Shown piece by piece: positions 31,789-40,414 of a DNA stretch of 50,652 bases. How positions within the stretch are numbered: the first letter of the stretch is position 1; every line of letters starts with the position of its first letter. Source of the DNA: an uncultured Eubacteriales bacterium (GTDB lineage: Bacteria > Bacillota > Clostridia > Oscillospirales > Acutalibacteraceae); NCBI GenBank assembly GCA_934445015.1, contig CAKSDJ010000007.1, positions 1-50,652 on the forward strand. The letters are read 5' to 3'. The notes beneath the pieces were generated by a model. The model saw only the letters and a program-made list of their open reading frames with translations. It did not search any database and had not been told where the DNA came from. The position numbers and the translations under genes are program-made.

Positions 31789-32977
31789 ATATCCAGTTGT
31801 TTCCTTGCTGTAACCTTGAAACGGTTTGTTTTTGCTCCGACAAGGTCTTATGATAATAAAAATTGCCTTCGCTGTCGGTAACAAAATAATAATACGGGCT
31901 GTTCTCAGTAGGATAGAGCGCCGCTTTTATGGCGTCTATACCGGGTGAACAAAGGGGTCCGGGCGGTAATCCCTTTACATTGTAAGTGTTGTATCTGCCG
32001 TCATCGTTTTTGAATGAATTTCCGTAATAACAAGTCGGTGAAGAGCCGAGAGTATCGAAATCCTTGCTGTTAAGCCTGTTATAAAATACGGCTGCAACAT
32101 TTTCCATTTCTTTTGTATTCTGACCCGATTCCATCTGAATTATTGAAGCCATTGTAAGCACTTCATTCATAGTCATTTTAAGTTCATCTGCGCGTTTATA
32201 CATATCATCCGTGATCTTGCTTTCGGTTTGCTTAATCATTTTTTCAACCACTAAACGTGCACATTCTGCAGAATCATAAGAATAAAAATTATATGTATCG
32301 GGAAACAGATAACCCTCTAACGAATAGTAAGTTTTTCCTTCGTTGCAGTTTTTAAGCAATTTTGTGTCAAGTTTTACCTCGTCTAAAGCATAAATAAAAT
32401 CAGACGCCTTGCAAACACCCGCCTCTTCAAGCAGGGTACCTATACCTTTAACGGTTACATCTTCGCCGTTAACATTTTTGGTGTAGTCGTTAATGCCGGT
32501 ACCTTCGGGGATAGTTACGGTAACGCTTTCAGCCTTTGCGCCGTCGGTCATAAGCATCTCTGCTATTTTTTCATAACCTATCTCTGTGTTAAAAGTGTAA
32601 AATCCGTATTTATATTTGCTTTCATATCCCTTTAATTTTGAGTAGAGCCTGAAAAGCGTCGGCATTTTAACGGCGCCTGTGTCTTCAAGACTTTGTGAAA
32701 TTGATTTTGTTGATGAACCGTATGCTATGTCCATTTCACAATCGTCACCTCTGCCGAAACCAAGTCCCAGATAATCGGCGGCGGCGTAAATAACCGTTAT
32801 CGCAAGCGCCGCAGACACAACAATTATGCAGACTATCCATATTATATTTTTAACGGTTGAATTACCGTGCTTTTTTGGCTTTTTGCTGTGTTTTACCACT
32901 GTGTCGGATTCATCAACGTTAAAGCCTTTGCCTATTACAAAATCGTCATCATTCATATTAAAATTGTTTTCCTGCAT
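31772..32977 (-). CDS. mltG: Endolytic murein transglycosylase MltG
   Basis: A membrane enzyme that cuts nascent glycan strands and sets their length. A short cytoplasmic N-terminus is followed by one membrane helix (NIIWIVCIIVVSAALAITVIYA, residues about 44-65), a LysM-like region and the YceG catalytic domain with ASIIQMESGQ holding the catalytic Glu, NVAAVFYNRL, LGSSPTCYYG and LPPGPLCSPGIDAIKAALYP. ATG 32977 is 6 bases after AGGAGG. It lies 13 bases after the DJ-1 gene and overlaps trhP, so it is in the middle of the thyX-to-trhP unit. Confidence 0.95.
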   Translation of the reverse strand: MQENNFNMNDDDFVIGKGFNVDESDTVVKHSKKPKKHGNSTVKNIIWIVCIIVVSAALAITVIYAAADYLGLGFGRGDDCEMDIAYGSSTKSISQSLEDTGAVKMPTLFRLYSKLKGYESKYKYGFYTFNTEIGYEKIAEMLMTDGAKAESVTVTIPEGTGINDYTKNVNGEDVTVKGIGTLLEEAGVCKASDFIYALDEVKLDTKLLKNCNEGKTYYSLEGYLFPDTYNFYSYDSAECARLVVEKMIKQTESKITDDMYKRADELKMTMNEVLTMASIIQMESGQNTKEMENVAAVFYNRLNSKDFDTLGSSPTCYYGNSFKNDDGRYNTYNVKGLPPGPLCSPGIDAIKAALYPTENSPYYYFVTDSEGNFYYHKTLSEQKQTVSRLQQGNNWIYEYFE

Positions 32978-32990
32978 ATTCAACCTCCTG

Positions 32991-33539
32991 TCAGTATGAA
33001 GCGTATCGCATACTTCTTGCGGTTTTTTCGGCTGTTTCGGCACTGCCGAGCAAAGTTTCCAAATATAAAAGTGCAAAATCAAACGAACCGCCGGCACCCC
33101 AACCGGTTACTATGTTTTTGTCGCAGACCGCAGGTCGGTCAAGCACGTGCGCACCGGTAAGTTCTTTTTCGTATCCGGTAAAACACACGGCATTTTTGCC
33201 CTGCAAAAGGCCTTTACGGCCAAGTATCATCGGTGCCGCGCATATCGCACCTATCACTTTGTTGTTGTCGGTGGCATAATCTATAAACTTTATCACCGTT
33301 TCATCTTTTTCAAGATTGACGGTGCCGGGCATACCGCCTGGCAAAATAATGCCGTCAAGGTTTTCAAAATCCGCTTCATTCGCAGTAATATCACAATTTA
33401 TCGATATTCCGTGCGAACCGGTAACGCGTTTACCGGTAACTCCGACCGTTTTGACCTCTACACCGGCGCGTCGCAAAACATCAACCGGTGTCAGTGCTTC
33501 AAGTTCTTCAAATCCTTTTGCCAAAAAAACATATACCAT
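32991..33539 (-). CDS. DJ-1/PfpI family protein
   Basis: A 182-residue protein with the DJ-1 features: VFLAKGFEELEALTPVDVLRRAG with the conserved Glu, GIILPGGMPG, and the nucleophile elbow IGAICAAPMIL with the reactive Cys. The family (YajL/ThiJ-like) includes glyoxalases and protein deglycase candidates; activity is uncertain. It lies 9 bases after tmk and 13 bases before mltG, in a compact unit. Confidence 0.9.
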   Translation of the reverse strand: MVYVFLAKGFEELEALTPVDVLRRAGVEVKTVGVTGKRVTGSHGISINCDITANEADFENLDGIILPGGMPGTVNLEKDETVIKFIDYATDNNKVIGAICAAPMILGRKGLLQGKNAVCFTGYEKELTGAHVLDRPAVCDKNIVTGWGAGGSFDFALLYLETLLGSAETAEKTARSMRYASY

Positions 33540-33548
33540 TTTATCACC

Positions 33549-34211
33549 TTAAAAAAGTTTTAAAGTCTCATCCAATATATCTTTTGATATATCCTCTATT
33601 GAACGGGCATGTCCGTCTTTCGCACAGGGTATTACCGTCCAGCCGGAATACTCTGCAGTAAACACAGCCGCTTTACGGCAATTGTTAAGATAATCAACAT
33701 CGTTTTCGTGAATATCCTTTTTGCTGTCGTTGCCGTTATATCTGTGTGAAAGAAGTTTTTGCGAAACTTCTACCGGCATATCCAAAAAAATCACCTTATC
33801 GGGTTTGGGTATACCGACTTTGTTATACTCAAGGTCATAAAGCCAGTTCAAAAAATCACTCCACATACCGCAAGGCAATTTTGAAGTCTGATGCACTGCG
33901 TTTGACGTGGTATATCTGCCGGCTATAACAACCCCGTTTTGATTATAATATTTACCCCAATCCGTTTTAAACGACGCAAAGCGGTCTACCGCATAAAACA
34001 GCGATGCCGCATAGGCGTTTACATCGTCGGGGTGATTGCCGAAAGCACCGCTTAAATACATTTTTACAAGGGCGCTTGAATCACTTTTATAGTCGGGGAA
34101 CGACACCATTTTGCTTTCAATGCCGCACTTTAATAAATTTTGCGGCAAAAGTTCAAGCTGTGTGGATTTTCCGCTTCCGTCAAGGCCCTCAATTACAATA
34201 AGTTTACCCAT
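33549..34211 (-). CDS. tmk: Thymidylate kinase
   Basis: Phosphorylates dTMP to dTDP. It has the P-loop IVIEGLDGSGKSTQ at the start, an ALFYAVDRFAS-type DR motif (LFYAVDRFASF), VIAGRYTTSNAVHQ and a lid region with LLSHRYNGNDSKKDIHE. It is 220 residues. Some active-site segments depart from the housekeeping TMK pattern, for example YTTSN where YxxSS is usual, so a relaxed nucleoside monophosphate kinase is possible. The coding end of thyX overlaps its start by 8 bases, giving a dTMP-to-dTDP gene pair. Confidence 0.9.
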   Translation of the reverse strand: MGKLIVIEGLDGSGKSTQLELLPQNLLKCGIESKMVSFPDYKSDSSALVKMYLSGAFGNHPDDVNAYAASLFYAVDRFASFKTDWGKYYNQNGVVIAGRYTTSNAVHQTSKLPCGMWSDFLNWLYDLEYNKVGIPKPDKVIFLDMPVEVSQKLLSHRYNGNDSKKDIHENDVDYLNNCRKAAVFTAEYSGWTVIPCAKDGHARSIEDISKDILDETLKLF

Positions 34212-34977
34212 TGTTTTTCAGTTCCTTGTAATATTCTTTTACTTCTTTTGCCCTTCCGCAGCTCATTTTGCCCTCGGGGCAAGCACCGTAAAGGCAAGGC
34301 GGACCTGCTTTTTTAAAAAGATTGGGTGCAACCTCGGTTACAAGCGCCAACATCTGATTTGCAACCGACCTGATCTCCCACTGGGCACGGTTGCAGCAAC
34401 GATGGCGGAAAAAATTGTGCAGAGAACGTGCGTTCATTGTAACAACCATTTTTGTTTCGCAGGCATTGGGCAACACAAAGCGTGCGTCTTCAATCGCTTT
34501 TTTTGAGGCAAGCCTTGCGGCGGTTTTTTCATCCTTACCCTCGGCTATAAATGTTTTTGTATGTTTTTCGGTAAGAATTTCAGCTATTTTGTCATACGCT
34601 TCCTGTGCCATACGCATTGATTCTTCATACACACCGAGTGCCTCGGTGTCTGCCGTTACCTCAGGCGGAGTAACAAATTCAAAAGCTCCCTCTTTTACAT
34701 ACCTTTGGCTTTTTACCGAATATGAAGCCATTCTGTGACGGGTTATCTGTGCCAAAAACGCGCGTGACACGCCCTCAATACCAAAAGTAAAAGATGCGTG
34801 CTCTATCGGGCTTTCATGTCCTATTTCAGACAGCATTTCAACAAAATCGGCAGCTTTTTCATCGGTAAGACCGTCGCGCAAATCTTTGATGGTTGAAGAA
34901 CTGTAACAAAGTTTTGCCGCAGATGCCACGGTTTTTTCGGGATTCGGTGTATAAGCCAGAAGTGTAACGGTAGGCAT
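34204..34977 (-). CDS. thyX: Flavin-dependent thymidylate synthase
   Basis: Makes dTMP from dUMP with FAD, NADPH and methylene-THF. The ThyX signature RHRx7S is present as R80-H81-R82 to S90 (QITRHRMASYSVKSQRY). LLAYTPNPEKTVASAAKLCYSS, HESPIEHASFTFGIEGVSRA and NARSLHNFFRHRCCNRAQWEIR also fit. It replaces ThyA, of which there is no trace here. It leads the thyX-tmk-DJ-1-mltG-trhP unit and has a good divergent promoter with an inverted repeat over its -35 box (35023-35071). Confidence 0.97.
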   Translation of the reverse strand: MPTVTLLAYTPNPEKTVASAAKLCYSSSTIKDLRDGLTDEKAADFVEMLSEIGHESPIEHASFTFGIEGVSRAFLAQITRHRMASYSVKSQRYVKEGAFEFVTPPEVTADTEALGVYEESMRMAQEAYDKIAEILTEKHTKTFIAEGKDEKTAARLASKKAIEDARFVLPNACETKMVVTMNARSLHNFFRHRCCNRAQWEIRSVANQMLALVTEVAPNLFKKAGPPCLYGACPEGKMSCGRAKEVKEYYKELKNNG

Positions 34978-35022
34978 AATGTAATATCTCCTTACGCAAT
35001 TCCTATGTTTTTTATCCTTTTA

Positions 35023-35071
35023 ATTATATCATATATAACGAATAATATCAATTAAATTTTGTTTAATTGAT
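35023..35071 (-). promoter_or_regulatory. thyX promoter with an inverted repeat over the -35 box
   Basis: On the minus strand TTGATA (35046-35051), 17 bases, TATAAT (35023-35028). ATCAATTAAA (35047-35056) and TTTAATTGAT (35062-35071) form a perfect 10-base inverted repeat with a 5-base spacer, which overlaps the -35 box and lies between thyX and prs. Confidence 0.6.
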
Positions 35072-35192
35072 TAAATAGCAGAAAACGGTAAAAAAAGTTG
35101 ATTTTTTTATAAAAAAGTCTTTTTATGTCGCAAAAAATGTGTTACAATATATCCGTAATATTTTTTTGTTTTTTGCGGAGGAGAAATTTTAT

Positions 35193-36329
35193 ATGTCCAA
35201 TATTGATTTTAAACACACACCCTATGGTGACCTTGCACTTATCAGTATGCGCGGCTGTGAAGATATATCTTCAAAAGTCGATTTTTATTTAAAGCAGTGG
35301 CGCGGCATTGAAGACGACAAGTCATTTGTTATCGACGCCAACTGCCCCCGCTTCGGCACAGGCGAGGCAAAAGCCGTTCTTCACCATTCGGCACGTGGTC
35401 TTGACGCATTTATTATTTGCGACTGTTTTAATTACAACGTTACCTACAAAATGTACGGACAAACAGTTCCTATGAGTCCGGATGACCATTTTCAGGATTT
35501 AAAGCGTATTATAGCCGCTTTTGGCGGAAAAGCGCGCAGAATAAGCGTTATTATGCCTATGCTTTATGAGGGCAGGCAGCATCGCCGCACCGCCCGCGAA
35601 TCTATGGACTGCGCTATGGCTTTGCAGGAACTTGTTGCAATGGGTGTTAAAAACATAATTACCTTTGACGCTCACGATCCACGCGTAAACAACGCTATTC
35701 CGCTTGACGGTTTTGATAACGTTCAGGCCGCTTATCAGATGATAAAAGCCCTCCTTCGCAGCATACCCGATGTTAAACTTGACCGTGAACACACTATGAT
35801 AGTATCACCCGATGAAGGCGGTATGGGCAGATGTATTTATTACTCATCTGTTTTAGGCCTTGAGCTCGGTATGTTTTATAAACGCCGCAACTACTCGGTA
35901 GTTGTAAACGGACGTAACCCCATAGAAGCACACGAATTTTTGGGCAACGATATTACAGGCAAAGACCTTATCCTTGTTGACGATATGATTTCAAGCGGTG
36001 AATCGATGCTTGATATAGCAGCAAAACTTAAAGAAAAAGGCGCCGGCAGAATTTTCGTGTTCTCAACATTCGGACTTTTTGTTGAAGGCCTTGAAAAATT
36101 TGACGAGTATTACAAAGACGGCATTATAGATAAAGTGTTTACCACAAATCTTATATATCAAACACCCGAATTGCTCTCGCGCGAGTGGTATTGCAGTGTA
36201 AATATGTCAAAATACATAGCGCTTTTGGTTGACACACTCAACAACGACAACTCTATAAGCAAGTTGCTTGACCCTGCAGACAAAATCAGGTCTGCCGTAG
36301 CAAAATACGAAGCAGAAAACAAAATCTAA
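35193..36329 (+). CDS. prs: Ribose-phosphate pyrophosphokinase (long clostridial type)
   Basis: Makes PRPP from ribose 5-phosphate and ATP for nucleotide, His and Trp synthesis. It has two PRT-type domains: MPMLYEGRQHRRTARESMDCAMALQEL with the flexible catalytic loop, FDAHDPRVNNAIP, and the PRPP-binding loop DLILVDDMISSGESMLDIA. At 378 residues it is longer than the usual 310-320 but matches an extended form common in clostridia. I start at ATG 35193, after GGAGGAG; the upstream 18 codons lack a ribosome site. An 18-bp terminator hairpin follows directly. Confidence 0.93.
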   Translation: MSNIDFKHTPYGDLALISMRGCEDISSKVDFYLKQWRGIEDDKSFVIDANCPRFGTGEAKAVLHHSARGLDAFIICDCFNYNVTYKMYGQTVPMSPDDHFQDLKRIIAAFGGKARRISVIMPMLYEGRQHRRTARESMDCAMALQELVAMGVKNIITFDAHDPRVNNAIPLDGFDNVQAAYQMIKALLRSIPDVKLDREHTMIVSPDEGGMGRCIYYSSVLGLELGMFYKRRNYSVVVNGRNPIEAHEFLGNDITGKDLILVDDMISSGESMLDIAAKLKEKGAGRIFVFSTFGLFVEGLEKFDEYYKDGIIDKVFTTNLIYQTPELLSREWYCSVNMSKYIALLVDTLNNDNSISKLLDPADKIRSAVAKYEAENKI

Positions 36330-36351
36330 AGCAATATAACCGTTTTCACTT

Positions 36352-36391
36352 AAAAAATCAACCCCTTTTTGACAAAAGGGGTTGATTTTTT
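36352..36391 (+). terminator. Terminator after prs that contains the next promoter's -35 box
   Basis: An 18-bp perfect stem with loop TGAC; the right arm ends in a T-run. The same arm contains TTGATT (36382-36387), the -35 box of the promoter for the glycine riboswitch. Confidence 0.85.
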
Positions 36392-36409
36392 TGAAATCAG
36401 TGATATAAT
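36382..36409 (+). promoter_or_regulatory. Promoter of the glycine riboswitch-symporter transcript
   Basis: TTGATT (36382-36387), 16 bases, perfect TATAAT (36404-36409). Confidence 0.7.
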
Positions 36410-36439
36410 GTTCACATAAATTTAATATTTGCTATATGA

Positions 36440-36616
36440 TATTTGCAGGAAATGTGCGTTGTTTTTTACATACGCCGACCGAAGGAGTAACACTCTCAGG
36501 TGCCGTTTACGGTGAGGACTGTAAATTGATAGCACTTTGGAGAAGCCCGATTCAATTCGGGTGCCGAAGGGGCAACACGTAAAAGCGTAAATCTCTCAGG
36601 CAAAAGGACAAAGTTT
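36440..36616 (+). ncRNA. Tandem glycine riboswitch
   Basis: The gene-free stretch 36330-36709 holds a two-aptamer glycine riboswitch. Aptamer 1 contains CCGAAGGAGTAACACTCTCAGG then GTGAGGACTG; aptamer 2 contains GCCGAAGGGGCAAC, a variable hairpin, AATCTCTCAGGCAAAAGGAC and closes as ACTTTG with CAAAGT. The short linker and tandem order are typical. Such switches turn genes on when glycine is present and often control sodium:alanine/glycine symporters, as here. Expression platform at 36620-36681. Confidence 0.93.
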
Positions 36617-36619
36617 TTT

Positions 36620-36681
36620 CAAATTATTATAATTTGTTTTTTTATTTTGTCGGATTGCGCTTTTGCAGTCCGATTTTATTT
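36620..36681 (+). terminator. Expression platform of the glycine riboswitch: two candidate terminators
   Basis: First, CAAATTAT and ATAATTTG (36620-36636) form an AU-only stem followed by seven T. Second, TCGGATTGC and GCAGTCCGA (36650-36673) form a stronger stem followed by TTTTATTTTT. Glycine binding to the second aptamer likely prevents one of these. Confidence 0.65.
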
Positions 36682-36709
36682 TTGCATTTTTAAAGGGGAG
36701 ATGTCAATT

Positions 36710-38259
36710 ATGATTTTTGACAAAATTGCCGAGATAAACGGCAGTATCAACAGTGTGGTCTGGGGCAAGTTCGGTCTTATTCTGCTTGTCGGGACAGGCA
36801 TTATAATCACATTTTGCACAAAGTTTTTTCAGGTTTCAAGACTTGGCCACTGGTGGAAAAATACAATAGGCAGTCTGTTTTCTAAAGAGGTTTTGAAACA
36901 CCGCAAAGAAAAGGGCACAATATCGCCGTTTCAGGCACTTTGTACGGCTCTTGCCGCAACAATAGCACCGGCAATATAGCGGGTGTTTCGGCGGCTATTT
37001 GCATAGGCGGCGCAGGCGCTGTTTTTTGGATGTGGGTTGCTGCATTTTTCGGTATGATGACAAACTATGCCGAAAATACGCTCGGCATATATTTTCGCCG
37101 CAAAAACTCCGAAGGCGAATGGTCTGGCGGCGCAATGTACTATCTGCGCGACGGACTCGGCGGTTACGATTACAAAGACAATAACTGCAAAACCGGATTT
37201 AAAACTCTCGGAAAAATCCTTGCCGTTATTTTTTGTATTTTTACCATGCTTGCATCGTTTGGTATAGGCAGTATGGGTCAGGTAAACAAAATTGTTGCAA
37301 ATGTTTCGGCAACATTTGACATCAAAGCGTTATCATCGATTGAAGTGTTCGGCGGCGTATCGCTTTACAATGTAATTTTGGGCATAGTTATTATGATACT
37401 TACGGCGATAATCACATTGGGCGGCGTTAACCGCATAGCGCTGGTTGCCGAAAAAATAGTTCCTTTTATGGTGGTTCTTTTTATAACCGGAAGCCTTGTT
37501 ATAATAGGCATAAATTATGATAACATTCTGCCGGCATTTAAAGCAATTTTTGTTAATGCCTTTAAAACCGAAGCGTTTGTGGGCGGCGGTGTAGGCGGCG
37601 TAATAATCGCTATCACAAACGGTTTTAAGCGCGGCGTATTTTCAAACGAGGCAGGACTCGGTTCGTCTGTTATGGTGCACTCAAATTCAAGCGTAAAAGA
37701 ACCCGTTAAGCAGGGTATGTGGGGCATATTCGAAGTTTTTGCCGACACTATGGTAGTTTGCACAATGACCGCACTTGTAGTTCTTACATCGGGCATATTC
37801 AACGCCAACACCGGTGAGATCGCCGAAGGCTTTACCGATGCAACACTTGTAGGCGGAGCATTTAACAGTGTTTTCAGTTGGGGAAACTTAGGTCAAAGAT
37901 TTGTTGCCATTGCAATGTTTTTGTTTGCCTTTACCACAGTGCTTGGCTGGTCGCATTACGGTTCAAAAGCGTGGGAATACCTGTTCGGGGCAAAAACAAC
38001 CTTTATTTTCCGCATTATTCATGTCTGCACAATTATATTCGGTGCGGTGCTCACCTCATCTCTTGCATGGGATATATCCGACACATTCAACGGACTTATG
38101 ATGATACCAAACCTTATAGGCGTGCTGTTTATGATTCCGCTTGTAGTCAAGATAACCAAAAACTACATTGACCGCAAGATAAATAAAAAAGATGTAAAAC
38201 CCATTCTTTCTTATGATGCCGATATTCAGGCAGAAGCGGAATCAACACTTAAAGACTGA
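36710..38259 (+). pseudogene. Alanine/glycine:cation symporter (AgcS family) with a one-base frameshift
   Basis: Two overlapping open frames together encode one AgcS carrier of about 516 residues. The first (from ATG 36710) runs through GKFGLILLVGTGIIITFCTKFFQVSRL to SPFQALCTALAATI; the second continues TGNIAGVSAAICIGGAGAVFWMWV and stays open to 38259, with FKRGVFSNEAGLGSSVMVHS, and about ten membrane helices. The break is at 36965-36966, where AT-A-GC-ACC lacks one G of the Gly codon in the conserved ATIGTGNIAGV motif. The rest has no further damage, so it is either a recent mutation or a sequence error. The start has GGGGAG 9 bases upstream; an ATG at 36701 abuts that site. It is under the glycine riboswitch. 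Confidence 0.9.
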
Positions 38260-38283
38260 GCGTAATTTAATAAATTTTACATT

Positions 38284-38325
38284 AAAAAAGCCGATGCAAA
38301 ATAAACGTTTTGTATCGGTTTTTTG
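38284..38325 (+). terminator. Terminator after the symporter gene
   Basis: CCGATGCAAAA pairs with TTTTGTATCGG (one wobble), A-rich before and TTTTTT after. Confidence 0.85.
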
Positions 38326-38350
38326 TTTTAAGATTTAAACCCGTTTGTTC

Positions 38351-38398
38351 AAAGTTTATTAACAAACTTTAATTTAAAAGGTATATAATACCTTTTAA
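38351..38398 (+). promoter_or_regulatory. htpG promoter region with two adjacent inverted repeats
   Basis: AAAGTTT-N6-AAACTTT lies at 38351-38370. A second repeat has 11-base arms, TTAAAAGGTAT (38374-38384) and ATACCTTTTAA (38388-38398), around ATA, and contains the -10 box TATAAT (38384-38389). No good -35 box is visible, which suggests dependence on an activator. The known CIRCE and CtsR operators are not present. Confidence 0.55.
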
Positions 38399-38421
38399 GC
38401 AATACTGAAAGGTGATTATAA

Positions 38422-40311
38422 ATGGTAAAAAAAGAATTTAAGTCAGAATCAAAAAAACTTATGGATATGATGATAAATTCTATCTACACCCATAAAGAGA
38501 TTTTTTTGCGCGAGATTATTTCAAATGCGTCGGACGCAATAGACAAGTTGTATTTTAAATCGCTTGTTGACAACAGCGTCGGACTTACCGCAGACCAATT
38601 TGAAATCAGAATAGAAGCCGACCCCCAAAAACGCACTTTAAAAGTTATTGATAACGGCATAGGTATGACCGAAGACGAACTTGACAGCAACCTCGGCACA
38701 ATAGCAAAAAGCGGCTCGTTTGACTTTAAAGCCGAAAATGAAAACACCGATGAAAATGTTGATATAATCGGTCAGTTCGGCGTAGGTTTTTACTCGGCAT
38801 TTATGGTAAGCGACCGCGTAACGGTTGAAACGCGCGCCTTTGGCAGCGACACCGCCTATATGTGGGAATCTGACGGTGCCGACGGTTATACAATCACACC
38901 GTGCCAAAAAGATGACGTAGGCACGGTTGTTACAATGTATATAAAATCCGATACCGATGATGAAAAATACAGCGAGTACTTTGATCAATATAAAATAAGC
39001 GAACTTGTAAAATGCTATTCCGATTACATACGCCACCCAATAAAAATGAATTTTACAACAAAAAAACCGGTTGAGGGCAAAGATAACGAATATGAAGACG
39101 TTGTTGAAGACCGTACCCTTAACAGTATGGTACCGCTTTGGAAAAAGAATAAAAACGAGATAACCGAAGAAGAATACAACAGTTTTTATAAAGAAAAATT
39201 CTATGACTATGAGGCTCCGGCAAAAGTAATACACACCAAAACGGAAGGCCAGGCAACTTTTAACGCATTGCTTTTTATACCGCGCCATATGCCTTTTAAC
39301 TACTACACAAAAGAATATGAAAAGGGTTTATCGCTTTACTGCAAAGGTGTTCTGATAACCCAAAAATGCGCCGATCTGTTACCCGATTATTTTAATTTTG
39401 TTAAGGGTCTTGTTGACAGTGAGGACCTGTCGCTTAATATTTCGCGTGAGATGCTGCAGCACGATGCACAACTTAAACTTATAGCCAAAACCGTAGAAAA
39501 GAAAATCAAAAGCGAACTTGAAAAAATGCTTAAAAATGAGCGTGAAAAGTATGAAGAATTTTTCAGGGCATTCGGCTTGCAATTAAAGTTCGGCGTTTAT
39601 GATAACTTTGGCATACATAAAGATGAACTTAAAGATCTTTTGCTTTTTATATCATCAAAGGATAAAAAATATGTAACTCTAAAAGAATACACCGAGCGTA
39701 TGCCTGAGGGTCAGAATGCAATATACTATGCCTGCGGCGAAACAGTTGAAAAAATTGAGTTGCTGCCTCAATGCGACGCCGTTAAAGAGAAGGGATATGA
39801 AATTCTTTGCCTTACAGACAGCATTGATGAATTTGCACTTAAAATTATGGCGGAATACAACGGCAAAAAGTTTATAAATATATGCGATGAAAATCTTGAC
39901 CTTACTACCGATGAAGAAAAAAAGGCAATTGAAAATGTAAACCGCGAATTTGCTGATATGCTTAACAGTATGAAAGAGTCACTCGGCAGCAAAGTAGCAG
40001 CCGTAAGATTTACAAACAAACTTAAAAATCACCCCGTTTGCCTTACAAGCGAGGGCGGAATATCCTCAGATATGGAAAAAGTAATCAACGCAATGCCCAA
40101 TAACGGACAAAAGGTAAAAGCAGAACTTGTGCTTGAGATAAACAACGCCCACCCCATAGCACAAAAATTAAAAGAATTATATAAGACCGATAGTGACACA
40201 CTCAAAAAATACACAAAAATGCTGTTTGACGCTTCATGTCTTATAGGCGGCAGAAATATTGATGACCCCCTTGAATACAGCAACCTTGTGTGCGAACTTA
40301 TGACAAAATAA
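38422..40311 (+). CDS. htpG: Hsp90 chaperone HtpG
   Basis: A 629-residue ATP-dependent chaperone, full length. The GHKL ATP-binding domain shows EIISNASDAIDKL, IDNGIGMTEDEL, GTIAKSGSFDF and GQFGVGFYSAFMV; the middle domain has the conserved Arg segment SEDLSLNISREMLQHD; the C-terminal dimer domain ends ...EYSNLVCELMTK. AAAGGTGAT precedes ATG 38422. It is a single-gene unit, bounded by terminators on both sides. The palindrome over its -10 box suggests stress-dependent control by an unidentified regulator. Confidence 0.97.
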   Translation: MVKKEFKSESKKLMDMMINSIYTHKEIFLREIISNASDAIDKLYFKSLVDNSVGLTADQFEIRIEADPQKRTLKVIDNGIGMTEDELDSNLGTIAKSGSFDFKAENENTDENVDIIGQFGVGFYSAFMVSDRVTVETRAFGSDTAYMWESDGADGYTITPCQKDDVGTVVTMYIKSDTDDEKYSEYFDQYKISELVKCYSDYIRHPIKMNFTTKKPVEGKDNEYEDVVEDRTLNSMVPLWKKNKNEITEEEYNSFYKEKFYDYEAPAKVIHTKTEGQATFNALLFIPRHMPFNYYTKEYEKGLSLYCKGVLITQKCADLLPDYFNFVKGLVDSEDLSLNISREMLQHDAQLKLIAKTVEKKIKSELEKMLKNEREKYEEFFRAFGLQLKFGVYDNFGIHKDELKDLLLFISSKDKKYVTLKEYTERMPEGQNAIYYACGETVEKIELLPQCDAVKEKGYEILCLTDSIDEFALKIMAEYNGKKFINICDENLDLTTDEEKKAIENVNREFADMLNSMKESLGSKVAAVRFTNKLKNHPVCLTSEGGISSDMEKVINAMPNNGQKVKAELVLEINNAHPIAQKLKELYKTDSDTLKKYTKMLFDASCLIGGRNIDDPLEYSNLVCELMTK

Positions 40312-40359
40312 TATGTAAAACGCATTACAACCGCAAAACCGAATACCGATTTATAAACA

Positions 40360-40387
40360 AAACCCCTGCTTTATTAAGCAGGGGTTT
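40360..40387. terminator. Bidirectional terminator between htpG and the GH16 gene
   Basis: AAACCCCTGCTT (40360-40371) pairs with AAGCAGGGGTTT (40376-40387) between two converging genes. Confidence 0.8.
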
Positions 40388-40414
40388 GTTGCGTTATATA
40401 TTTTTATAACTTTA

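Noticed and set aside
36940..36965. Programmed frameshift in the symporter
   Set aside because: The site AATAGCACC has no slippery heptamer or downstream pseudoknot, so a deletion or sequence error is more likely.
38341..38421. CIRCE (HrcA) or CtsR operator at htpG
   Set aside because: Neither TTAGCACTC-N9-GAGTGCTAA nor the GGTCAAA direct repeat is present.
38638..39288. Minus-strand frame of 216 codons inside htpG
   Set aside because: It is a shadow of the highly conserved htpG coding frame; its hydrophobic residues arise from the antisense of Lys/Glu codons.
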